Assembly (NCBI RefSeq): GCF_030163795.1
Contig: NZ_JASJOF010000006.1
Location: 234,665 to 298,664, forward strand
DNA: 64,000 nucleotides
Direction: 5' to 3'
From: Roseicyclus marinus
GTDB taxonomy: Bacteria; Pseudomonadota; Alphaproteobacteria; Rhodobacterales; Rhodobacteraceae
Part shown: one piece after another, positions 27,257-36,813 of the stretch
How the letters are laid out: each line of letters begins with the position of its first letter
Numbering within the stretch: position 1 is the stretch's first letter
Made by a program: the position numbers and the translations under genes
Notes under the pieces: model-generated
Databases searched by the model: none
What the model saw: only the letters and a program-made list of their open reading frames with translations
What the model was told of the DNA's origin: nothing

Positions 27257-28048
27257 TCAGACCGGGGGCGGCGGAAAGGCCGTCAGGCTTTCGACGATGA
27301 CCAGCAGGAAGGCCGCACCAAGAAGCCCATCGAACCGGTCATAGACCCCGCCATGCCCCGGCAAAAGGTTCGAGCTGTCCTTGACCCCCATGCGCCGCTT
27401 GACGGCGGATTCCGCGATATCGCCCATCTGGCTCGCCATGCTCAGCGCGACCGAAATCCCCACCAGTTCGACGCCCGAGCCGGTCAGGGACATGAAGGCC
27501 CAGCCGATCAGCGCCGCCCCGACCCATCCGGCGATGGTGCCAGACCACGTCTTCTTGGGGCTCACGCGCGGCCAGAATTTCGGCCCGCCAAGAATACGCC
27601 CCGCGAAATATCCAAGGATATCGGTCGCAGCCACCAACAGCACCAGCCACAACATCCATGTCAGGCCGAATTCGTCGCGGTGCAGGATCAGACCAAAACC
27701 CGCCAGCATGATCACGGTGGTCATCACGACGTAGAGCGTGCGGTTGCGCTCCAGCACGCCGATGCCCGCGATCCCGACAAGCAGCATCAGCGGCAAGGCG
27801 ATACCCGGCGGCAACAACTTGGAGGAGAGGATCGCAAGCGCCGCCAACCCGCCCAGGACCAGCGCGCGTTTCGGCCCGCCACCGAGCATGCGCACCAGTT
27901 CCCAGACCAGCGTCGCGACGATCACGAGGACAAGGCCGGTAAACCACCATCCCCCTGCCCAGACTGCCGTCAGACCGACCACCGCCAGCACCAACCCGGT
28001 GAGCATCCGGGTGGCAAGGTCGCCGAAACTGCCGCGGGTCAGGGCCAC
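27257..28048 (-). CDS. cdsA: Phosphatidate cytidylyltransferase CdsA
   Basis: CdsA makes CDP-diacylglycerol, the precursor of the phospholipids. The 263-residue polytopic membrane protein carries the family signature near its C-terminus: SPKKTWSGTIAGWVGA, MGDIAESAVKRRMGVKDSS and PGHGGVYDRFDGL. The start is a GTG at 28046-28048 (VALTRGSFGDL), 7 bases after the uppS stop; no in-frame ATG fits without running into uppS. The ribosome-binding site is weak, so coupling to uppS is likely. Confidence 0.93.
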   Translation of the reverse strand: MALTRGSFGDLATRMLTGLVLAVVGLTAVWAGGWWFTGLVLVIVATLVWELVRMLGGGPKRALVLGGLAALAILSSKLLPPGIALPLMLLVGIAGIGVLERNRTLYVVMTTVIMLAGFGLILHRDEFGLTWMLWLVLLVAATDILGYFAGRILGGPKFWPRVSPKKTWSGTIAGWVGAALIGWAFMSLTGSGVELVGISVALSMASQMGDIAESAVKRRMGVKDSSNLLPGHGGVYDRFDGLLGAAFLLVIVESLTAFPPPPV

Positions 28049-28055
28049 GACGGGC

Positions 28056-28772
<717 letters not shown>

Positions 28773-28931
28773 GGGGCTGTCCTCATGGATACGTTCTGCG
28801 TCGGTGGGGATGATCCACGCCTCGCCACCCTGCGTCAGAGCAAGATTGCCCGAGCCTTGCGCCCGCGCAATGCCCGCCTGGCAATCCCCGACGGGGTGCG
28901 ACCGGGCGGCAACGCTGCCGGGCTGGTCTTT

Positions 28932-29498
28932 TCAGACCTGCATGATCTCGGCCTGCTTGGTTTCCAGCGCGGCATCGACCTTGGCTATATGGGCGTTCGT
29001 CAGCTCCTGCACCTCGGTTTCCCACAGCTTTTGGTCATCCTCGGACATGCCCTGCGCCTTGGCCTTCTTGATCTGGTCCATGCCGTCGCGCCGCACGTTG
29101 CGGATCGAGACGCGCGCGTGCTCGGCATATTGCGCGGCCACCTTGGTCAGCTGGGTACGGCGTTCTTCATTCAACTCGGGGATCGGCAGCATGATGATCG
29201 TGCCGTTGAGCTGCGGGTTGATGCCGAGCCCGCTTTCGCGGATCGCCTTTTCCACCTTGCCGACCAGCGCCTTGTCCCAAACGTTGATCGTGACCATACG
29301 CGATTCCGGCACGTTCACGGTACCCACTTGGTTGATCGGCGTCGGCTGGCCATAAGCGTCGACCATCACCGGCTCCAGCATCGAGGCCGAGGCGCGGCCC
29401 GTCCTCAACGAGGCGAATTCCGTGCGCAACGCGGCAAGCGCGCCTTCCATTCGGCGCGTCAGGTCATCAAGGTCGATATCCAGATCGTCGTCTGCCAT
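28932..29498 (-). CDS. frr: Ribosome-recycling factor
   Basis: RRF splits the post-termination ribosome with EF-G. The 188-residue protein has typical segments: [53 protein letters not shown] and EERRTQLTK, with helices forming the tRNA-like shape. It is 87 bases downstream of pyrH on the same strand, the widespread pyrH-frr pair. Confidence 0.97.
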   Translation of the reverse strand: MADDDLDIDLDDLTRRMEGALAALRTEFASLRTGRASASMLEPVMVDAYGQPTPINQVGTVNVPESRMVTINVWDKALVGKVEKAIRESGLGINPQLNGTIIMLPIPELNEERRTQLTKVAAQYAEHARVSIRNVRRDGMDQIKKAKAQGMSEDDQKLWETEVQELTNAHIAKVDAALETKQAEIMQV

Positions 29499-29585
29499 GG
29501 GGGATAGCCCTTCGTTCGGTCCTTTTGCGGCGGTGATAGCGCGCCACGTCCCCGGTTTCCAGAACCGAAGTGCGCGGCCCGCCCG

Positions 29586-30320
29586 TCAGGAGACGCGTGT
29601 GTAGGTGCCTTGGCCCGCCAGAATGCCCTTGAACCCGCCGGGCTCATCAAGGCTGAAGACGATGATCGGCAGGTCGTTTTCGCGCGCTAGCGCGATGGCG
29701 GACGCATCCATGACGCCAAGGTGCTGCGCCAGAACCTCGTCATAGGTGACCGTCTCGTAACGCTTGGCATCGGCATGTTTCTTGGGATCCTTGTCATAGA
29801 CCCCGTCCACCTTGGTACCCTTGAAGATCGCCTGACAATTCATTTCGGACGCGCGCAGCGTCGCCGCCGTGTCGGTGGTGAAATACGGGTTGCCGGTGCC
29901 TGCCGCGAAAATGCAGACGCGCTTTTTCTCAAGGTGGCGCACGGCGCGGCGGCGGATATAGGGCTCTGCCACCTCGTTCATGGTGATGGCGCTGATAACG
30001 CGGGTGAAAACCCCGATCCCCTCCAGCGCCGATTGCATCGCCAGCGCGTTCATCACGGTCGCCAGCATCCCCATGTAATCGGCGGTGGTGCGTTCCATCC
30101 CCTGCGCCGAGCCCTGAAGCCCGCGAAAAATGTTGCCCCCGCCGATCACCATGCAGATCTCGACGCCGAGGTCGTGCACCGATTTCACTTCGCGCGCGAT
30201 ACGCTCCACGGTCGGCGGATGCAGGCCGAATCCCTGGTCACCCATCAGGGCTTCGCCGGAAATCTTGAGCATGACGCGGCTGTAGAGCGGCGCGAACGAG
30301 GTCTCGGTTTCGTCCGGCAT
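29586..30320 (-). CDS. pyrH: UMP kinase
   Basis: PyrH phosphorylates UMP to UDP and belongs to the amino-acid kinase family. The 244-residue protein has [18 protein letters not shown] at the N-terminus, [14 protein letters not shown] and [18 protein letters not shown], and the [13 protein letters not shown] loop. It opens the long minus-strand envelope cluster. The 133-base gap to miaA on the other strand should hold divergent promoters. Confidence 0.97.
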   Translation of the reverse strand: MPDETETSFAPLYSRVMLKISGEALMGDQGFGLHPPTVERIAREVKSVHDLGVEICMVIGGGNIFRGLQGSAQGMERTTADYMGMLATVMNALAMQSALEGIGVFTRVISAITMNEVAEPYIRRRAVRHLEKKRVCIFAAGTGNPYFTTDTAATLRASEMNCQAIFKGTKVDGVYDKDPKKHADAKRYETVTYDEVLAQHLGVMDASAIALARENDLPIIVFSLDEPGGFKGILAGQGTYTRVS

Positions 30321-30453
30321 CTGGGTCTCCTCGGGGCAGTTGGGATGGCGGTTGCGCGGGGCGGACCATGGGCTAAAAGCGGGCGGTGTTCAACGCCCCT
30401 TCCGCCGCCTGTCCTGCAGCCTGACGCTGCGGCAGCCCGCCAGATCGAGACGC

Positions 30454-31332
30454 ATGATCGACCCCGCCGCCATCCCCCCATCAATGCCGGTCCTGATCGC
30501 AGGGCCGACAGCCTCGGGCAAATCCGCGCTGGCTCTTGCGATCGCCGAGGCGGGCGGCGGCGTGATCGTCAATGCCGATGCGCTTCAGGTCTATGAGGGC
30601 TGGCGCATCCTGACCGCGCGCCCGAGCCCCGAGGAAGAGGCGCGCGCGCCCCATGCGCTTTACGGTCACGTCCCCTTCGACGACGATTATTCCGTCGGGG
30701 ATTGGCTGCGCGCCGTCCTGCCTCTCCTGTCCGGGTCAGAGCGCCCGATCATCGTGGGCGGCACCGGGCTCTATTTCCGCGCACTGACCGAAGGGCTGGC
30801 CGAAATCCCGCCGACGCCTGCGTCCATCCGTGCGCGGGCCGATGCGCTTGGCCCCGCCGACCTGATCGCGGATCTGCAACGGGGTGACCCTACGATCCTC
30901 GCCCGGATCGACACGCAAAACCCCGCGCGCCTGCGCCGGGCATGGGAGGTTTGGCAGGCCACCGGTCGCCCGCTGTCCGATTGGCAGGCGGACACCGGGC
31001 CGCCGCCCCTGCCGCTCGAAGCCACCCTGCCCCTTTTGATCGACGCCGACCGCGACTGGCTCGCCGCGCGCATCGAACGCCGCTTCGACGCGATGCTCGC
31101 AGCTGGCGCATTGGACGAGGCCCGCGCCAACCTGCCCCGCTGGGAGACGGCGGGCGGCGCGCGCAAGGCCATCGGCGCGCCGGAACTGATCGCGCATCTC
31201 CAGGGCCGGATCACGCTGGGCGAGGCGCGCGAGGCCGCCATCGTCGCAAGCCGCCAATATGCCAAGCGGCAGCGCACCTGGTTTCGTGCCCGGATGGGCG
31301 GCTGGACCCGCATCGCACAGCCCGCGCCTTAG
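30454..31332 (+). CDS. miaA: tRNA dimethylallyltransferase MiaA
   Basis: MiaA transfers a dimethylallyl group to A37 of tRNAs that read UNN codons. The P-loop is [46 protein letters not shown] and the C-terminal [10 protein letters not shown] and [13 protein letters not shown] match the family. The ATG at 30454 gives 292 residues; an ATG ten codons later (MPVLIAG) is an alternative. The common NADSMQVY motif reads NADALQVY here. It is the first plus-strand gene after the envelope cluster. Confidence 0.93.
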   Translation: MIDPAAIPPSMPVLIAGPTASGKSALALAIAEAGGGVIVNADALQVYEGWRILTARPSPEEEARAPHALYGHVPFDDDYSVGDWLRAVLPLLSGSERPIIVGGTGLYFRALTEGLAEIPPTPASIRARADALGPADLIADLQRGDPTILARIDTQNPARLRRAWEVWQATGRPLSDWQADTGPPPLPLEATLPLLIDADRDWLAARIERRFDAMLAAGALDEARANLPRWETAGGARKAIGAPELIAHLQGRITLGEAREAAIVASRQYAKRQRTWFRARMGGWTRIAQPAP

Positions 31333-31438
31333 GCACCTTCTTCCCCGGCTTGCACAAATCAGGCCGATCTTCGCCAAATCGAGACAATCGCCTGCGGAAA
31401 GCTTGCTATTTTGCGACCGCCGCCGCAGCTTTCGACCC

Positions 31439-32236
31439 ATGAGCGACTCACGCCCCCCCTACAGTGTCCTTTCGCTGGGCAAGATGCGGATGCAGGAGCC
31501 GTGGCGGCTCGAATTGCTGCACGGCCGCCCCCTGCACCGGCTGTACTGGATCACGCGGGGACAGGGCCGGGTGACCATCAATTGCGTGACACGCGGCTAT
31601 GGCCCCAACACCGCCGTCTTCGTTCCCGCAGGCAGCCAGATGGCGCTCGAATTGCCCGCGCAGATCCAAGGCTTGGAACTGCGCTTGCCTGCCGATGTCG
31701 ATCTGGGCCTGCCCGCAGATCCCTTTCATCTGCGCATCACCAGCATCGAGGCTCAGGCCAGCCTGACCGGCCATCTGGAACGAATCGAGCGCGAATTGGG
31801 GGCACAGGCCCCCGCGATGGACCGTGCGATCACGGCCTATGGCCTGCTCGTCTCGGCCTGGATGGAACGCGAACTGACACGCGCCGAAGGGGCCATCCTG
31901 CGCGAAAAGACTCACCGCCTGGCCGAATTGTTCGGCGTGATGATGGAAGCCCGGTTCCGCAGTGGGCGCGGCATCGCCGATTACGCCGAGGCCCTGCAGG
32001 TCACGCCCACCCACCTCAGCCGCATCTGCCGCGAGGCCGCGGGCCGCCCCGCCCATGCGCTTTTGACCGAACGCATCATGTACGAGGCCCGTCGCCTTTT
32101 GCGCGACACCGACATGCCCGCGCGCGAAGTAGCCGAAACGCTTGGCTTTTCTTCAGCCGCCTATTTCACCCGTGCCTTCCAGCAGGCCAGCGGGCGCACC
32201 CCGTCCGAATTCCGCGCACCAAAGATCCGCGCTTGA
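31439..32236 (+). CDS. AraC-family transcriptional regulator
   Basis: A 265-residue regulator with an N-terminal cupin-like sensing domain (ITRGQGRVTINCVTRGYGPN, then FVPAGSQMALEL) and a C-terminal AraC double helix-turn-helix at about residues 175-260 (IADYAEALQVTPTHLSRICRE and VAETLGFSSAAYFTRAFQQ). It lies 242 bases upstream of, and in line with, the ABC importer genes, so it is a good candidate for their regulator. The inducing molecule is unknown. Confidence 0.88.
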   Translation: MSDSRPPYSVLSLGKMRMQEPWRLELLHGRPLHRLYWITRGQGRVTINCVTRGYGPNTAVFVPAGSQMALELPAQIQGLELRLPADVDLGLPADPFHLRITSIEAQASLTGHLERIERELGAQAPAMDRAITAYGLLVSAWMERELTRAEGAILREKTHRLAELFGVMMEARFRSGRGIADYAEALQVTPTHLSRICREAAGRPAHALLTERIMYEARRLLRDTDMPAREVAETLGFSSAAYFTRAFQQASGRTPSEFRAPKIRA

Positions 32237-32478
32237 CCGACAGAAGCGCCTTTTCGCGCGCGCCGGGGTCGAAAAGGGGTTGCGCCTCAGGGTGGCGTCG
32301 TTTTTCCTACCGGTCGATGTCGCAAACGAACTTCAATGCTTCGCAACTTCTGATTGACGACCTTGGGGAAACCCTGCGCAATGGCGTTCAGGTCATCCAG
32401 GGGTTGCAGACCGGCGACAAGATCGGCCGCGGCCTTGCCGCCTGACCCAAGCATGACGTCACAGGGAGAGACGATAAC
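32237..32478 (+). promoter_or_regulatory. Leader region of the ABC importer operon, with a doubtful 42-codon ORF
   Basis: This 242-base gap must hold the importer promoter. No convincing -35/-10 pair stands out. A ribosome-binding site GGGAGAG lies 11 bases before the ATG at 32479. A 42-codon open frame at 32317-32445 starts MSQTNFNASQLLIDDLGE and looks soluble, but has no clear ribosome-binding site and no recognisable relatives, so I do not call it a gene. Confidence 0.4.
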
Positions 32479-34119
32479 ATGAACGCACCCACGACACGCG
32501 CACGTCCGACCAGCCATCCGGCGGCCGAGATGTACGCCCGTGAATACAAGGCGGGGCAACTGAGCCGCCGCGAATTCCTCGTACGCTCCACGGCCTTGGG
32601 CCTGAGCGCCGCGGCCGCCTACAGCCTGATCGGGCTCAAGCCCGCGATGGCCCAGCGCGCGACGCCCTCCATGGGCGGCAGCCTGCGCATCCAGCAAGGC
32701 GTGCTCGCGCTTAAGGATCCGCGCACCTACGACTGGTCCGAGATGGGCAACGTGTCCCGTGGCCTTCTGGAATATCTCGTCGAATACAACCGCGACGGCA
32801 GCTTCAGCGGCATGTTGCTGGAAGGCTGGGAAACGAATGCCGACGTCACCCAGTACACGCTGCGTGTGCGCCCCGGCGTGACCTGGAACAACGGCGATGC
32901 CTTCACCGCCGAAGACGTGGCAGCCAACTTCACCGCATGGTGCGACAGCACGGTCGAGGGCAATTCCATGGCCGCACGCATGGGCGGGCTGGTTGACGCC
33001 GACACGGGACAGGCGCGCGCAGGCGGTATCGTGGTCGTCGATGACCTGACCGTGCAGATCAACCTGCCCACCCCGGACATCACGCTTGTCCCCGGCATGG
33101 CCGACTACCCCGCCGCCATCCAGCACCGCGACCTGATCGGCACCAACCCGCTCGATCACAACGTCGGCACCGGCGCCTACCGGTTCGCCGATTATCAGGT
33201 CGGCATCTCGGCCAGGCTGGAACGCACCCCCGATCACAATTACTGGGGCAATGCCTATCTGGACGATGTGACCTTCATCGACCTTGGCACCGACCCGGCA
33301 GCCTGGTTCGCCGCCGCCGAAGCCGGCGAATTCGATCTGACCTACCAGACGGTCGGTGAATTCGTCGATCTATTCTCGGCCGTGGGCTGGGAACGCTCGG
33401 ATGCCACGACCGGCGCAACGCTGGCGGTGCGCTTCAACCAGCTCAACGCGCCCTACGACAATGTCGAGGTGCGTCGCGCGATCCTTGAAGCCGTCGACCT
33501 GAACGTCGTGCTGGAACTCGGCATCAACGGTCAGGGCACCACGGGCGAGAACCACCACGTCTGCCCGATCCATCCCGAATATGCCGAATTGCCCCCGATG
33601 ACCGTCGACAAGGCCGCAGCCATGGCCCGTCTTCAGGCAGCGGGACACGGCGATACGGACTTCACGCTCATCTCGCTCGATGATGGTCTGGGGCGGTTCA
33701 CCTGCGATGCGGTGGCCGCGCAGATGCGCGACGCGGGCATGACGGTAACGCGCGAAGTTCTGCCGGGCTCCACCTTCTGGAACGACTGGCTGAACTACCC
33801 GTTCTCGGCCACGGAATGGAACCACCGCGAACTGGGTGTGCAGATCCTCAACCTTGCCTATCGCTCGGGCGTGGCGTGGAACGAAACCGCGTTTTCCAAC
33901 GCGGAATTCGACAGCCTGCTCGACCAGGCAAACGGCATTCAGGATGCCGATGCCCGCCGCGAGGTGATGGCCCGCCTGCAACAGATCATGCAAGAAGAGG
34001 CCGTGACCATCGTGCCCTACTGGCGCTCGCTGTTCCGGCATTACCGTCCGGGCGTCGTGAACGCCGACATGCATCCGAAGTTCGAGATCAACATCCACCA
34101 TCTCGGCCTTTCGGCCTGA
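32479..34119 (+). CDS. ABC importer, extracellular solute-binding protein (family 5)
   Basis: A 546-residue periplasmic binding protein of the peptide/nickel class. The N-terminus has a twin-arginine-type signal, SRREFLVRSTALG followed by a hydrophobic stretch and cleavage near PAMAQRA. The SBP-5 body shows LLEGWETNADVTQYTLRVR, GVTWNNGDAFTAEDVAANF and GTGAYRF, with VRRAILEAVD in lobe II. It is the first of four importer genes (binding protein, two permeases, fused ATPase). The substrate is not evident; a folded or cofactor-bearing cargo is possible given the Tat-type signal. Confidence 0.92.
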   Translation: MNAPTTRARPTSHPAAEMYAREYKAGQLSRREFLVRSTALGLSAAAAYSLIGLKPAMAQRATPSMGGSLRIQQGVLALKDPRTYDWSEMGNVSRGLLEYLVEYNRDGSFSGMLLEGWETNADVTQYTLRVRPGVTWNNGDAFTAEDVAANFTAWCDSTVEGNSMAARMGGLVDADTGQARAGGIVVVDDLTVQINLPTPDITLVPGMADYPAAIQHRDLIGTNPLDHNVGTGAYRFADYQVGISARLERTPDHNYWGNAYLDDVTFIDLGTDPAAWFAAAEAGEFDLTYQTVGEFVDLFSAVGWERSDATTGATLAVRFNQLNAPYDNVEVRRAILEAVDLNVVLELGINGQGTTGENHHVCPIHPEYAELPPMTVDKAAAMARLQAAGHGDTDFTLISLDDGLGRFTCDAVAAQMRDAGMTVTREVLPGSTFWNDWLNYPFSATEWNHRELGVQILNLAYRSGVAWNETAFSNAEFDSLLDQANGIQDADARREVMARLQQIMQEEAVTIVPYWRSLFRHYRPGVVNADMHPKFEINIHHLGLSA

Positions 34120-34242
34120 TCCGGACCGGGCGGGGTGTTTCACCCCGCCCGCCCCCCCTCACAGCCCAGCGACAGGATGGCCCGCCCCCGGCGGACCGTT
34201 CCAAAAGACCCGCAAGACGGGCCGCAAGGACAGGGAAAAACG

Positions 34243-35331
34243 ATGGCGTTCTTCATCCTCCGCCGGGTCGGCGTGATGGCCCTTACGGCATTGTGCCTGA
34301 CCTTCGTGGTCTTCTTTCTGACCAATCTCGCCCCCAATCTCGAAAAGCTGGCCAAGACCCAAGGCAACGCCCGCATGAGCGATGCCGAGGTGATCTCGTG
34401 GCTCGACCGCAACGGCTATGGCGGGCCGCTGGTCCAGCGCTATGGCGAATGGTTGGGCGTCGTGCCCGGCTGGCTGCGCGAGGATCCGGTGACCGGCGAA
34501 TGGCGCGGGCGCTGCCTCGCGCGCGACCAAGCCCCAGAAGATGCGCCCCGTTTCTGCGGCCTGTTGCAGGGCGATCTGGGCTATTCCACAGTCTCCGCCG
34601 ACGAAGTGTCGAATATCATCGGCGGGCGGCTGCAGTTGACCGGGATCCTGATGTTCTGGGCCTTTGCCGTCATGGTGCCCTCGGCGCTCTTGGTGGGCGT
34701 TCTGGCCGGGATGCGCGAGGGCTCGCGGCTCGACCGGTCGCTGTCCACCTTCTCGATCGCCTCGACCGCCACGCCCGAATATGTCTCGGGCGTCATCTTG
34801 ATCGTGCTTCTTGCCTCCTCCCAGATCGGGCTGTCGCCCCTGCTGGTCGAATGGGGCTGGCTTGACGGCGGCACCTTGTTTCTCGGGTCCGCCCGCAGCG
34901 CCATGGATGACGTGACATTCTGGAACTTCACCCTGCCGGTCCTGACCATCGCCCTTTACGGGATGGGCTACATCGCGCGGATGACGCGCGCCTCCATGGC
35001 CGAGGTGATGACCGCGCAATACATCCGCACCGCGCGCCTCAAAGGTGTCAGTTTCCGCAACATCGTCATCAAACATGCCCTCCGGAACGCGCTGATTGCG
35101 CCCTTCACCGTGATCATGCTGCAATTTCCGTGGCTGCTGACCGGTGTGGTGATCGTGGAAACACTGTTCAACTACAACGGCTTCGGCTGGACGCTCGTGC
35201 AGGCCGCCTCCAACAACGACATCGAGCTCTTGCTGGCCTGTTCGATCGTCGCCGTTCTCGTCGTGCTGGTGACGCAGCTGATCTCGGACATCGGCTATGT
35301 CTTCCTCAACCCGCGCATCCGGATCACCTGA
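34243..35331 (+). CDS. ABC importer permease, DppB type, with a periplasmic insertion
   Basis: A 362-residue inner-membrane permease. The start MAFFILRRVGVMALTALCL and the EAA-loop region YIRTARLKGVSFRNIVIKHA identify the DppB/OppB family. Compared with usual members (about 310-340 residues), the loop between the first helix and GDLGYSTVS carries an extra segment, about residues 75-110, with GVVPGWLREDPVTGEWRG and two cysteines (GRCLAR, RFCGLL). The ATG at 34243 was chosen over an upstream frame that overlaps non-coding sequence. It is second of the four importer genes. Confidence 0.92.
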   Translation: MAFFILRRVGVMALTALCLTFVVFFLTNLAPNLEKLAKTQGNARMSDAEVISWLDRNGYGGPLVQRYGEWLGVVPGWLREDPVTGEWRGRCLARDQAPEDAPRFCGLLQGDLGYSTVSADEVSNIIGGRLQLTGILMFWAFAVMVPSALLVGVLAGMREGSRLDRSLSTFSIASTATPEYVSGVILIVLLASSQIGLSPLLVEWGWLDGGTLFLGSARSAMDDVTFWNFTLPVLTIALYGMGYIARMTRASMAEVMTAQYIRTARLKGVSFRNIVIKHALRNALIAPFTVIMLQFPWLLTGVVIVETLFNYNGFGWTLVQAASNNDIELLLACSIVAVLVVLVTQLISDIGYVFLNPRIRIT

Positions 35332-35345
35332 AGGAGGGACGCACC

Positions 35346-36809
35346 ATGGAACCGCTCACATGGTCGGGTGATCTGGGCCCCTTCCTGAACCCCGTTCTCG
35401 CGCTCAGCGCGGCCCTGTTCGCCGCGGGCTTCGTCGCCAATTTCGCCCTCAGCCTCGCCGGGCTGCGCCCGGGCGAGATGGTGGTGAATGCCGACCGCAC
35501 ACTTACCTTCCGCCGCACACCTGTCGATCTGGCCGTCGCCGCGATGAAGGTGGCGACACTCGTCTTCGTCCTCGGGGTTTTGGGCTATGTCCTTGGCGGG
35601 ATGATCCTTGCCGATCCGCTGCGCACCGGCATCCTGGGCGGCATCGCCGCGCGGCTCACCCCTGTCTGGCTGTCGCTTGCGCTGCTCTTCGGTCTCTCCA
35701 TCGCCCTCAAGCGCAGGCTTGGCCTTTACGGCAAACTCTTCGACAGCCCGATCGGCATGATCGGTCTGGGTCTCGTCATTTTCTGGGTCTTTTCCGCCGT
35801 CTTTTCGGGCATGATCGCCACCCATGGCGCGATCAGCGTCATCTCCGGGATGCGCAACGAGGTTCCGGGCACCCCGCTTCCCAGTCCCGCCGAGGGACAA
35901 TACGCATGGTATCTGCTCGGCGGTGATGCCTTGGGGCGCGATGTGTTCAGCCGGGTCATCTACGGCGCCTTCGAAGTTCTCAAGATCGCGCCGCTGGCCA
36001 CGCTTTTCGCTTTCATGGTCGGCATCACGCTTGGCCTGCCCGCGGGCTATTTCGGCGGCAGGCTCGACACGATCATCACCTTCCTCGCCAATCTCGTCCT
36101 CGCCTTTCCGGTGATCTTGCTCTTCTACCTTCTGGTGACGCCCGAGATCGTGGCCGCAGGCATTCCGAACTACCTGTCGATGGTGCTGTTCATCTTCCCC
36201 ATCATCTTCATGGTGGTGCTCTTCAACTCCCGCTTCCGCACCGACCCGCCACGGCGCAACCTGCTGGTGGGCGCGACGGTCATCTTGGGCGGTCTGGCCT
36301 ATCTCTCGCTCATCTCGAACCCGTCAGACCCGGAACTGCCGCTGCTGTTCCGGCTCTGGCCCGAGGTGCTCGATCTCTTCGACGTGCCGGGCAACCTGCT
36401 CATCGTCTTCGTTTCGGTTGTCTTCGTGAATTCGCCCACCGTCTTCCGCATCGTCCGGGGCATCGTTCTGGACATCAAGACACGCGATTACGTCGCCGCA
36501 GGTCAGACGCGCGGTGAAGGCCCGTGGTATATCATGCTGTGGGAAATGCTGCCCAATGCGCGTGGCCCCCTGATCGTCGATTTCTGCCTGCGCATCGGCT
36601 ACACCACGATCTTGCTCGGAACGCTCGGGTTCTTCGGTCTGGGCGTCAGCCCCGAAAGCCCCGATTGGGGGTCCACGATCAACGAGGGCCGCAGGCTCCT
36701 GACGATCTACCCCCATCCCGCGCTGCCGCCCGCGCTTGCCCTGATGAGCCTTGTTCTTGGCCTTAACCTGCTCGCGGACGGCCTGCGCGAAGAAAGCCTG
36801 AAGGACTGA
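35346..36809 (+). CDS. ABC importer permease, DppC type, unusually large (487 residues)
   Basis: DppC-type permeases are usually about 280-310 residues; this one is 487. Residues 1 to about 125 form an N-terminal extension with several hydrophobic helices before the usual start (SPIGMIGLGLVIFWVF). The signature LLGGDALGRDVFSRVIYGA and the EAA loop YVAAGQTRGEGPWYIMLWE are present. Between AFPVILLFYLLV and the EAA loop there is an extra stretch of roughly 80-100 residues, including RFRTDPPRRNLLVGATVIL and NPSDPELPLLFRLWPEV. The ribosome-binding site GGAGGG precedes the ATG at 35346. The enlarged form may define a distinct importer group. Confidence 0.9.
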   Translation: MEPLTWSGDLGPFLNPVLALSAALFAAGFVANFALSLAGLRPGEMVVNADRTLTFRRTPVDLAVAAMKVATLVFVLGVLGYVLGGMILADPLRTGILGGIAARLTPVWLSLALLFGLSIALKRRLGLYGKLFDSPIGMIGLGLVIFWVFSAVFSGMIATHGAISVISGMRNEVPGTPLPSPAEGQYAWYLLGGDALGRDVFSRVIYGAFEVLKIAPLATLFAFMVGITLGLPAGYFGGRLDTIITFLANLVLAFPVILLFYLLVTPEIVAAGIPNYLSMVLFIFPIIFMVVLFNSRFRTDPPRRNLLVGATVILGGLAYLSLISNPSDPELPLLFRLWPEVLDLFDVPGNLLIVFVSVVFVNSPTVFRIVRGIVLDIKTRDYVAAGQTRGEGPWYIMLWEMLPNARGPLIVDFCLRIGYTTILLGTLGFFGLGVSPESPDWGSTINEGRRLLTIYPHPALPPALALMSLVLGLNLLADGLREESLKD

Positions 36810-36813
36810 CGCC

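Noticed and set aside
28773..28931. A small gene in the uppS-frr gap
   Set aside because: Open frames exist on both strands but run on into antisense of frr or uppS, have no ribosome-binding site and no recognisable similarity.
32317..32445. A 42-residue gene before the solute-binding protein
   Set aside because: No clear ribosome-binding site and no recognisable pattern; kept only as a note in the leader-region entry.
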